NCBI GenBank assembly: GCA_037439705.1
Contig: JBBIVP010000153.1
Span: 1-5,110 of the forward strand
DNA length: 5,110 bases
From: JBBIVP01 sp037439705 [NCBI: bacterium]
GTDB taxonomy: Bacteria; JBBIVP01
Reading direction: 5' to 3'
Below the pieces are notes generated by a model, which saw nothing but the letters and a program-made list of their open reading frames with translations, searched no databases and was not told the DNA's origin. The position numbers and the translations under genes were made by a program. The stretch's first letter is position 1. Each line of letters opens with the position of its first letter. Positions 1 to 5,110 of this stretch are shown one piece after another.

Positions 1-152
1 ATTTTACTAAAGAATTTTTTGTCAATCTCCGCACTCCCATCATCTTTCAAGAAATCCTCTACATTTTCCCCACATTCGTGTAAAACCCTCAAAAACCCCA
101 CAACCCCTGCATTGTATAGCCAGTTGGAGGGGTATAAGGTTATCTTTTGCAT
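1..152 (-). CDS. Cas8-like (Cas8b1/Cst1-type) CRISPR large subunit, N-terminal fragment
   Basis: Only the first 50 codons are in the window; the gene runs off the left edge. The peptide starts MQKITLYPSNWLYNAGVVGF and continues LRVLHECGENVEDFL. The short beta-strand followed by W-L-Y-N-A-G-(V/I)-V-G-F-L-R-(V/I)-L is how I recall the N-terminus of Cas8b1/Cst1-type large subunits of type I-B Cascade, which help recognise the PAM and hold the crRNA complex on target DNA. The start at 152 is well supported: AGAGGA lies at 162-157, five bases ahead of the ATG, and a good sigma70-type promoter lies just upstream, giving a very short leader. The nearby cas6 fits a Cas assignment. The identification rests on about 35 residues recognised from memory, so another Cas8 subfamily or another Cas-locus protein is possible. 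A full-length sequence with a CxxC pair, as in the Cst1 family, would settle it. Confidence 0.6.
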   Translation of the reverse strand, partial: MQKITLYPSNWLYNAGVVGFLRVLHECGENVEDFLKDDGSAEIDKKFFSK

Positions 153-156
153 TTTT

Positions 157-162
157 TCCTCT
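157..162 (-). promoter_or_regulatory. Shine-Dalgarno site of the cas8-like gene
   Basis: AGAGGA read on the minus strand, with AGAGG ending five bases before the ATG at 152. This is close to ideal spacing and fixes the start codon. Confidence 0.65.
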
Positions 163-170
163 GAAATTAA

Positions 171-198
171 ATTATAACATAAAAATATAAATTTGCAA
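171..198 (-). promoter_or_regulatory. sigma70-type promoter of the cas8-like gene
   Basis: Minus-strand -35 TTGCAA (198-193), a 16-bp spacer (192-177) and a perfect -10 TATAAT (176-171). A transcript starting about 7 bases beyond the -10 would have a leader of only 10-15 nt before the ATG at 152, just long enough to hold the AGAGGA ribosome site. The -35 lies inside a perfect 10-bp palindrome, ATTTGCAAAT (191-200). That could be an operator, or chance in AT-rich DNA. Confidence 0.65.
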
Positions 199-244
199 AT
201 AAGTTTTTGAAAAGGGTAAAAGAATTTTGTAATGGCAAAAATCT

Positions 245-732
245 TTACACACCTTCCTTAAAAAATATTGTGCTGTATATTTCTCTTAGCGCAGGCATTT
301 TTAAATTGTTGTTTCTCAGCAACACAATGCCCGGAAATCTATCAAATTCAAGATATTCTTGTATTATTAATTTGAAAATATGTGCCCTTTTCCTTATAAG
401 TCATAGGTTCAATTTTGTGGGGACGAAGTCTTATATCCCCCGTTGAAATATATCACATTGGATGTGTAATTATTTTTCTCAATTTATAAGCAAATTCAAA
501 CATCAGATATGTTTTCCCTGGCCTTCTTAGCCCGCATAAAACAAAAGCAGTGTGTTCGGAAATTTCTCCTGGTAAAATGTCTCTCTATTAGACCTCTCGT
601 GGAACCTGATGTGAACCATTCTGAAAGAATAAAAACAAGTTTTTTTCTTACAATCTTCCATGATATTGTATTGTATAAAAAATACAATTTTAATCTCCAA
701 ATTTTTCCCCTCTTTTCCATCCCATCAACCAC
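245..732 (-). pseudogene. Decayed AAA_14/DUF4143-family ATPase
   Basis: No intact gene is present, but three minus-strand segments line up in order with archaeal/bacterial AAA_14 ATPases carrying a C-terminal DUF4143 region. From about 732 to 577, one frame reads ...FILSEWFTSGSTRGLIERHF, like the family's leading helix. The next frame (575-453) reads LPGEISEHTAFVLCGLRRPG then KTYLMFEFAYKLRK, a strand plus Walker A GLRRPGKT at 533-510, and ends in TGA (455-453). The same frame resumes with TGDIRLRPHKIEPMTYKEKG, resembling the family's TGR...PLSFKEF block, until TGA (350-348). A third frame carries QEYLEFDRFPGIVLL...ALREIYSTIFFKEGV, resembling EYLxFGGFPEVV...LREYYDTIxxxDIV, and ends in TAA (247-245). 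Two frame changes, in-frame stops, loss of the Walker B region and a missing C-terminus mark it as a relic. These ATPases are widespread and often mobile; their role is poorly defined. The family call rests on recalled motifs. Bases 733-792 show nothing further. Confidence 0.65.
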
Positions 733-792
733 CCAACAACTCTACCCCTTTGTATAGACCGCCTGAAGTGCTAAGAAGTATTTTGTTTCTTT

Positions 793-1554
793 TTATCCCT
801 CAGAAATAATATCAAGCAGACCGAAACCCTGGCCGGTTCTTACACCCAGCCCATAATCATATAAAAACTGAAGAATCTCTGGATGAGATTCAATTGAAAA
901 AATACCTTTAAATCCTCTTATAAACCCGTCGTAATGCTTTACCATTATTTCTTTTACATTGGAGATGTGAGTAAGTTTTATTTCTTCGGGTTTAATTTTT
1001 TCTCCTTTTATTCTTTCGTACCTTTCTATTGTTCTTTTTTTCAAAACCTCCTCAAATTTTTCCAATTTTCCTTCTTCAGGAATTAAAAACCATTCATTGA
1101 AATTACTGGCATCCTTTTCCGGATCTGTTAATACTGCTATTCCGATGGTCTTAAAAACTACGTGATTATTTTTAATTCTGTAATTTCTTTGAAGAATTAT
1201 ATCCTTCACAGAAAGAGCAATTCCCCGGGGAAATGTAATTCCCTTATTTTCTTTTTTCAATTGAAGTACACCATTGTAAAATGAAGCAAAAACTTCAAAG
1301 TTTCCTGTTGAAAATATCAAATTTAGGGGAGGATTAATAAAAATTTTGTCTCTGTTATTTTCATCAATCAATTTCATTTTGCCCAGATAGACTGAAAATG
1401 TAAAAGGTTTTACAGTTTTCCTGTCATAAAGTTCTCCAAAAAGAAAAGAGCGTTCAAACACACTTTTTAAAAAGGAAATAAAATATCTCCTGTAATCCCG
1501 ATCTATTGTTATTTCTTTAATATCAGGAGAATCAAAAGTAATTTTATATCTCAT
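793..1554 (-). CDS. cas6: CRISPR-associated endoribonuclease Cas6
   Basis: Cas6 cuts the CRISPR precursor transcript within each repeat to make crRNAs. The protein begins MRYKITF, the usual first ferredoxin-fold strand. It has a KPFTFSVYLG block near residue 50, VVFKTI near 132, a KHYDGFIRGFKGIFSI strand near 206, and ends with the glycine-rich Cas6 signature GLGVRTGQGFGLL (about residues 235-247). Its 253 residues are normal for the family. An in-frame ATG at 1563 would add three residues, but GGGGA (1568-1564) abuts that codon and sits nine bases ahead of the ATG at 1554, so I prefer 1554. The histidine often found in a short LHxxGF motif before the FTFS strand is not apparent: the stretch reads SFLFGELYDRK. 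Cleavage chemistry may therefore rely on other residues, as in some His-less Cas6 proteins. The gene has its own promoter and is probably separate from the upstream rad50/mre11-like operon. Confidence 0.88.
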   Translation of the reverse strand: MRYKITFDSPDIKEITIDRDYRRYFISFLKSVFERSFLFGELYDRKTVKPFTFSVYLGKMKLIDENNRDKIFINPPLNLIFSTGNFEVFASFYNGVLQLKKENKGITFPRGIALSVKDIILQRNYRIKNNHVVFKTIGIAVLTDPEKDASNFNEWFLIPEEGKLEKFEEVLKKRTIERYERIKGEKIKPEEIKLTHISNVKEIMVKHYDGFIRGFKGIFSIESHPEILQFLYDYGLGVRTGQGFGLLDIISEG

Positions 1555-1605
1555 CTTTTCCATTCCCCGGTCTTATTGATTTAGTCTTTTCATCCATTTA
1601 TTCAT

Positions 1606-1633
1606 ATTATATTCCTTATCTCCACTTTGTCAA
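1606..1633 (-). promoter_or_regulatory. Consensus sigma70-type promoter of cas6
   Basis: Minus-strand -35 TTGACA (1633-1628), a 16-bp spacer (1627-1612) and -10 TATAAT (1611-1606). Both hexamers are perfect consensus matches, with an A/T tract just upstream of the -35. The expected transcript start near 1599 gives a leader of about 45 nt to the cas6 ATG at 1554. It lies in the 139-bp gap after the ATPase stop, so cas6 can be transcribed independently of the upstream operon. The only open frame in the leader is MKRLNQ from the ATG at 1593, with no ribosome site; I do not call it a gene. Confidence 0.75.
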
Positions 1634-1702
1634 AAATTTTCTCTTCCAGCGAAAGGTAGGGGAATTACTTCTTTCTTATTTACGGATTCAACATAAGGTT
1701 GT

Positions 1703-2245
1703 TTATAGTTCATATTCAACATACCCTTTATAGTCTTTAAATTTTTCGGAAAAAATCTCTTTTATCTCTTTCTTGGCGGAAAAATATATAATCTGCCATC
1801 CTCTTTCCAGTGAGATTCTTTTTAAGATATCAATCTGACGCCCCAGTCTTTCAAAGTCATATTTTATGAAGGGGTCATCAAGGATAAAAAATCCCTTTTT
1901 ACCTTCCAGAAGGATTTCAGCCATAGTAAGCCTTATAGAAAAATATAACTGGTCATAGGCACCTGCTGAAAGTTTTCCTACCTCTAATTTCTCCCCACCT
2001 TTCCGTTTAACAGTGAGAGTCAACTCCTTGCTGTCAAAATTTACTTCTTCATACTCCCCCCCGGTAATCTCCTGGAAATACCGTGAAACTGGACCATTTT
2101 TACCGAAAAGAAGAGATACCTGATGCACTTTTTCTTTTTTTATCTCTTCAAAAATTTTTATAGCACAACGAGCATTTTCAGCATTCTTTCCTGTTTCCTC
2201 TTTAAATCTCTTAAGCTCTTCCTCAATGCCTTCTAAATCCTCCAT
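1703..2245 (-). CDS. Rad50/YhaN-like ATPase, C-terminal half (after the -1 frameshift)
   Basis: This is the second lobe of the ABC-type ATPase whose first lobe is in the preceding frame. It shows the ABC signature LSAGAYDQ (residues 92-99), Walker B GFFILDDPF with tandem Asp (118-126) and D-loop YDFERLG (129-135). The switch strand reads IIYFSA and lacks the usual His. The DDPF Walker B is typical of YhaN/RecF-like members. The lobe has no Walker A and cannot bind ATP in the family manner without the other half. The ATG at 2245 has no convincing ribosome site. The frame is open upstream to 2302, and the peptide encoded there (KKIGEEAKKIIEVIRCES, then MEDLEG) is a natural coiled-coil continuation, so 2245 is probably not a true start. 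Joining the halves by a -1 shift gives about 726-734 residues. It could also be made separately by reinitiation, or the split could be a mutation or sequencing error. Confidence 0.8.
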   Translation of the reverse strand: MEDLEGIEEELKRFKEETGKNAENARCAIKIFEEIKKEKVHQVSLLFGKNGPVSRYFQEITGGEYEEVNFDSKELTLTVKRKGGEKLEVGKLSAGAYDQLYFSIRLTMAEILLEGKKGFFILDDPFIKYDFERLGRQIDILKRISLERGWQIIYFSAKKEIKEIFSEKFKDYKGYVEYEL

Positions 2246-2265
2246 ACTTTCACAACGGATTACTT

Positions 2266-3882
2266 CTATAATTTTCTTTGCTTCCTCCCCAATTTTTTTA
2301 TATCATTTTGAAAGTCATCCAGTTTCTTCTTTTTCTCATCTAACTTATTTCTGTCTTCATCTATCTTTTTTCTTAATTCCTCTTCCTCTTTTTCATCTCC
2401 TGAAATATCTGTAGCTTTATCTTTATATACCTCAAGCTCTTTAATCTCTTTTCCCCAGAAAGAAAGGTTTTCCTTCAGAGTATTGTATTTCTTGCCAAAC
2501 AGTCCAGAAAGGATTCCTTCTTTTTCTTTTATCAATTCAGTTAATCTTCGTTTTTTCTCAAGGTGCTGGGTGAACTCTTCAATGGAGGACACTTTTGCTC
2601 TATCTTTTATTTTTTCTATCTCTTCAATGAGGGAGTTAATTTTATTTTCTAAATTTTTTATTTCCTCATTCCTTAAACGCAGTTCATTCTCTTTTTCTTC
2701 TAACTTTTTCTTTGTTTCTTCATATTCTCTTTCCATGAGTTGAAATTGAAAACGAATTTTGTCAACACTTTGAACCTGTATTCCTATTTCTTTAGCCACC
2801 AATTCATAAAGGGATTTTTCCGCTCTCTTTATTTTGTAAAAATACATTCCTGCTACAACAAGAAATATCAGGAGAGTCGGAATCAGGATGTAAAAAATCA
2901 GGGATGGCTTTAAGATAATTCCAATTAAAGAACCAATAAAAAGAAAAATGAAAAACACAAGAAGATGAGATTTCAACTTTCCTCTCTTCTCTTCATACCC
3001 CTCCACCTCGCCATTTATTATTTTTTCCACCCTCTTCCTTTCCTCCCGGCTGTAAAGGTCCTTTTTAATTCCTTCTAATTCCTCTTTTTTTCTATTAATT
3101 TCTGATTCAAGTCTTTCTTTTTCCTCTTTCAGCCTTTTTATACCCTCCTCACAGGTTGTCCAATTTTCCCTTTCTTTTTCATTGAAACTTGAAAGTTCGT
3201 TGATTTGTGAAATTAGGTTATTTATTTCATTTAATATTGAACTGCCCTTTTCATATTTCTCCCTCTTCCTTGCGTTCTCAAGACGCTCTATTTTCTCCTT
3301 ATTTTCATTTATCCTTTCTTCCAATTCAAAACATTCCCTATGCACCTCATTAATTTTTTCATTTTCAAACCTGTCCTTTAAACTTTTTATTTTCTTCCTA
3401 AGTGAATCAGATGTTGTGAGTTTTGTCCTCAGTTTTCCAAATTTCTGCTCATCAGATATATCACTGAGCGTGTCCGTCAATCTTCCTATTTCCCTGAGTT
3501 TTTTTATGATGTCTTCAATCTCTTTTATCCTCTCCCCTGTAAGTCGCTCAGTAAAATTTGAATAATACCCACTCTCAATTGAAAGGTCACTGTTTCTTAT
3601 AATAAATATATTCCGAAATTCATCAGAAGTAATATTAATTTTTTTAAGAAAATCTTTGTATTTTAGAGGGTCATAATCATCATTCCCGTCTGTAAATAAT
3701 ATCTTGCCTATCGGGTCTTCAGTTACCCTATCTATGCCTTTGAATTTCTTTTCTTCTTTTTTCCCAAAAATCATTCTTAGAAGAGCATCTATCATAAGTG
3801 TTTTTCCTTCTTCATTTCCTCCCCATATCAAATTAAAGTCTTTAAGAGAGTATGTCCTACCATGTAATGGGCCGTATTTCAA
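2266..3882 (-). CDS. Rad50/YhaN-like ATPase, N-terminal half with membrane hairpin
   Basis: This is the first ATPase lobe and coiled coil of an SMC/Rad50-type protein, the partner of the Mre11-like nuclease encoded just upstream. Numbered from the TTG at 3882, it has Walker A GGNEEGKT (21-28), a conserved lobe strand NIFIIRNSDLSIESG (91-105), and long Lys/Glu-rich coiled coils (about 115-300 and 350-530). Between the coils lie two transmembrane helices, about 306-323 and 327-348, with no CxxC zinc hook. This layout matches Bacillus YhaN rather than E. coli SbcC, so the protein is probably membrane-anchored. The frame ends in TAG at 2268-2266, before the signature and Walker B, which lie in the -1 frame. 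The start is doubtful. The frame continues upstream with TKIKEFSI, the family's first beta-strand, where an ACG at 3906 replaces the expected ATG. The TTG at 3882 has AAGGA about 11 bases upstream but would lose that strand. Confidence 0.85.
   Translation of the reverse strand: MKYGPLHGRTYSLKDFNLIWGGNEEGKTLMIDALLRMIFGKKEEKKFKGIDRVTEDPIGKILFTDGNDDYDPLKYKDFLKKINITSDEFRNIFIIRNSDLSIESGYYSNFTERLTGERIKEIEDIIKKLREIGRLTDTLSDISDEQKFGKLRTKLTTSDSLRKKIKSLKDRFENEKINEVHRECFELEERINENKEKIERLENARKREKYEKGSSILNEINNLISQINELSSFNEKERENWTTCEEGIKRLKEEKERLESEINRKKEELEGIKKDLYSREERKRVEKIINGEVEGYEEKRGKLKSHLLVFFIFLFIGSLIGIILKPSLIFYILIPTLLIFLVVAGMYFYKIKRAEKSLYELVAKEIGIQVQSVDKIRFQFQLMEREYEETKKKLEEKENELRLRNEEIKNLENKINSLIEEIEKIKDRAKVSSIEEFTQHLEKKRRLTELIKEKEGILSGLFGKKYNTLKENLSFWGKEIKELEVYKDKATDISGDEKEEEELRKKIDEDRNKLDEKKKKLDDFQNDIKKLGRKQRKL
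2293..2299 (-). promoter_or_regulatory. Candidate -1 slippery heptamer A_AAA_AAA in the ATPase gene
   Basis: Minus-strand codons here read AT[A AAA AAA] TTG, so the run of seven A is in the X_XXY_YYZ register needed for tandem -1 slippage. A -1 shift gives ...NDIKK followed by IGEEAKKIIEVIRC in the downstream frame, joining the two ATPase lobes. Both frames are open together only from 2302 to 2269, and the heptamer lies inside that interval. I see no strong stimulatory hairpin downstream and no Shine-Dalgarno-like stimulator upstream. Polymerase slippage on the A7 tract would have the same effect. An indel from mutation or sequencing is the competing explanation. Confidence 0.5.
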
Positions 3883-3896
3883 AATTGAAAATTCCT

Positions 3897-5024
3897 TTAT
3901 CTTCGTTGCAACCTCACCCCCTTCATAGCACTTATTACTAATTCCTTTAACTCTTTTATCTTATTTTCGTCATATAAGTTTTTTGCCTTTTCAAGAAAAT
4001 GTTGATATAGTTCATCGGTTAAAATTTTACCTATATCTATAACTTTATTATCTATCGGGCTATCTGGAAACTTTTCTTTTACCATTTCTCTTATTCCATT
4101 ATTAAACTCTTCTTCGTTTATACCTGTCTTTTCACCATTTATATACCCTTTAATCTTTATTTGAACCAGCCAAGCATGTGGATGGAGTCCATCAATGGCT
4201 TTCTTTATCTTTTCAAATGGTTCGGCATCTGAATCATCAACTGAAACTTCCAGCTCCTCATAATGAAATGTGTTAAGTTCATATTTTTGTGGTGGATTTC
4301 CTACTTCGAACAAATTTACACACCTTTTTCCTTTTTCTCTTTTTGTTATTGAAACAGGAGAACCTGAATAAACAAAATATCCTCCACCTTCTATTTCCTC
4401 TATACTATATTTTGTATGAAAATGCCCGGCAAGGACATATTTAAAACCTTTAAAATAAGATATCTCTGCAGGCATATATCCTTCTTCTTCCTCTCCAAAT
4501 TCACCTTTGGAATAATAAAATTTTAGAAGTTCTCCATGAAAAAGAAGGATATCCGTTTTTTCATCCTTTCCAGTTTTCTTACCAAGGTCATATAATCTTC
4601 TGTAAACTTTTTGTTTTTCCTTTATCCTTTCAAAAGGACATCCCCATATCCTAACATTTTTCCATTCAAAGGGTGTTTTATAATCTAATATAATATGAAC
4701 ATCATCACCAAAATACTTTCCCCCTTCATAACTCCTCTCATCATGGTTTCCCGGAATTATCACTATCTGAAAGCCTGTTTTAGAAAAGAGACTTCTTATC
4801 TTTGGCCTCAACTCTTCGGCATTTGTATCTGTATCAAAGAGGTCTCCACTAATAACCATAATTTCAATCTTTTCTTTTTTTCCCAGTTGAATCAGATTTT
4901 CAAGCGCTTCCCACCTCTCATCTTCTTCTTTTCTTAGGTGAAGGTCTGAGGTGTGAAGAATTTTCATCGGTATGTTTTTACGCTGTGTTTCCTCATAATT
5001 AAATCTATTTGAAATATATGTCAT
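3897..5024 (-). CDS. Mre11/SbcD/YhaO-like DNA repair phosphoesterase
   Basis: A calcineurin-like metallophosphoesterase of the Mre11 family. Such proteins use two Mn2+ ions to nick and trim DNA ends together with a Rad50-type ATPase. All five phosphoesterase motifs are present, numbered from the ATG at 5024: SDLH (D27, H29), GDLFD (D61), GNHDE (N93, H94), FHGE (H163) and GHFH (H201, H203), followed by the YSGSP strand (219-223). It should therefore be catalytically competent. The 375 residues resemble SbcD/YhaO in length. The ATG at 5024 overlaps the previous gene's stop as TAATG, with GAGG eight bases ahead. The family's usual first strand, MKILHTSDLHL, begins at an internal ATG at 4967, which has no clear ribosome site, so a 19-residue N-terminal extension is likely but not certain. 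Its 3' end carries the AAGGGGGTGA motif and overlaps the probable start region of the Rad50-like gene, which indicates translational coupling. Confidence 0.9.
   Translation of the reverse strand: MTYISNRFNYEETQRKNIPMKILHTSDLHLRKEEDERWEALENLIQLGKKEKIEIMVISGDLFDTDTNAEELRPKIRSLFSKTGFQIVIIPGNHDERSYEGGKYFGDDVHIILDYKTPFEWKNVRIWGCPFERIKEKQKVYRRLYDLGKKTGKDEKTDILLFHGELLKFYYSKGEFGEEEEGYMPAEISYFKGFKYVLAGHFHTKYSIEEIEGGGYFVYSGSPVSITKREKGKRCVNLFEVGNPPQKYELNTFHYEELEVSVDDSDAEPFEKIKKAIDGLHPHAWLVQIKIKGYINGEKTGINEEEFNNGIREMVKEKFPDSPIDNKVIDIGKILTDELYQHFLEKAKNLYDENKIKELKELVISAMKGVRLQRR
3914..3923 (-). promoter_or_regulatory. Strong Shine-Dalgarno-like site for the Rad50-like gene
   Basis: AAGGGGGTGA on the minus strand, inside the last codons of the Mre11-like gene, differs by one base (still able to pair as G-U) from the ideal AAGGAGGTGA. 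It ends seven bases before the ACG at 3906, which is where homologous proteins would have their initiator ATG. It is too far from the TTG at 3882 to serve it. This supports initiation at or near 3906, at a non-standard codon or at a codon altered by mutation or base-call error. Confidence 0.5.
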
Positions 5025-5110
5025 TATGTATACCTCATTCTTTTATTTTTATAGACATAATCAAGCTGATCTGCCCAGTATTCTATATCTTTAGATAGTT
5101 TGACGATGTC
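5024..5110 (-). CDS. C-terminal end of an unidentified gene upstream of the Mre11-like gene
   Basis: From the right edge a minus-strand frame is open for 28 codons and ends in TAA at 5026-5024. The peptide begins DIVKLSKDIEYWADQLDYVY and ends KNKRMRYT. It is charged and probably helical. I do not recognise the family from this tail. The last base of its stop codon is the first base of the next gene's ATG (TAATG), and the downstream GAGG lies within its final codons, so it looks like a real, translationally coupled member of the same operon. The operon promoter must lie beyond the window. Confidence 0.55.
   Translation of the reverse strand, partial: DIVKLSKDIEYWADQLDYVYKNKRMRYT

Noticed and set aside
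207-446. Plus-strand open frame of 79 codons starting MKRVKEFCNGKN
   Set aside because: It lies antisense to the decayed ATPase, has low-complexity hydrophobic composition without recognisable motifs, and lacks a convincing promoter or ribosome site.
665-688. Perfect 8-bp inverted repeat ATTGTATT / AATACAAT with an 8-nt loop, followed by TTTT
   Set aside because: The stem has only two G-C pairs and is too weak for an intrinsic terminator. It lies inside the pseudogene and is expected by chance in such AT-rich DNA.
509-757. Plus-strand open frame of 82 codons
   Set aside because: It mirrors the Walker A part of the minus-strand pseudogene; no motif or ribosome site supports it as a gene.
153-792. 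CRISPR array or leader between cas6 and the cas8-like gene
   Set aside because: I looked for a repeated 25-40 bp unit on both strands and found none; the region is better explained as a decayed ATPase gene.
1634-1702. Possible terminator between the ATPase stop and the cas6 promoter
   Set aside because: The best stem on the minus strand (TTTC...GAAA before a T-run) is only four base pairs; too weak to call.
1686-1723. Direct repeat ATTCAACATA twice, 28 bp apart, at the end of the ATPase gene
   Set aside because: Only two short copies, one of them inside coding sequence; no array-like continuation, so not a CRISPR repeat or clear iteron.
2483-2743. Plus-strand Ser/Phe-rich open frames (also 3182-3565, 2226-2414, 3704-3928, 4695-4937)
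   Set aside because: These are reverse complements of Lys/Glu-rich coding sequence, which reads as Phe/Ser/Leu-rich peptides; no independent support.

Overview
The window looks like a piece of an AT-rich bacterial genome, probably from a thermophilic or uncultivated lineage. The proteins are rich in Lys, Ile, Glu and Phe. Two near-consensus sigma70-type promoters (TTGACA-16-TATAAT and TTGCAA-16-TATAAT) argue for a bacterium rather than an archaeon. Genus cannot be read from the sequence. Everything recognisable lies on the minus strand, so transcription runs from high to low coordinates.

The right half (5110 down to 1703) is an SbcCD/Mre11-Rad50-type operon of the YhaO/YhaN kind. The last 28 codons of an unidentified gene overlap, through a TAATG junction, the start of a complete Mre11/YhaO-like phosphoesterase (5024-3897). 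A Rad50/YhaN-like ATPase follows, with two transmembrane helices in the middle of its coiled coil, where canonical Rad50 has the zinc hook. The ATPase gene is split by a -1 frameshift at about 2293-2299. The N-terminal piece carries Walker A, the coiled coil and the membrane hairpin. The C-terminal piece carries the ABC signature, Walker B and D-loop. The two open frames overlap by only 34 nt, and that overlap contains an in-register A_AAA_AAA slippery heptamer. The conserved first beta-strand also lies upstream of the first ordinary start codon, with ACG where ATG would be expected.

The left half is CRISPR-Cas. A perfect-consensus promoter (1606-1633) drives cas6 (1554-793), the crRNA-processing endoribonuclease. 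After a gap of about 640 nt, a second promoter (171-198) drives a gene of which only the first 50 codons are present. Its N-terminus resembles a Cas8b1/Cst1-type large subunit of a type I-B Cascade. No CRISPR repeat array is visible.

The gap between cas6 and the cas8-like gene is not blank. Read on the minus strand across frames, it holds the wreck of an AAA_14/DUF4143-family ATPase: a Walker A block GLRRPGKT, then a separate block resembling the later conserved part of that family, with two frame changes, in-frame stops and an internal deletion.

Working picture: a membrane-tethered Mre11-Rad50-like DNA-end-processing complex sits immediately upstream of a CRISPR interference module that has its own promoters. 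Whether the two are functionally linked is inference. The split ATPase is the point most worth testing.
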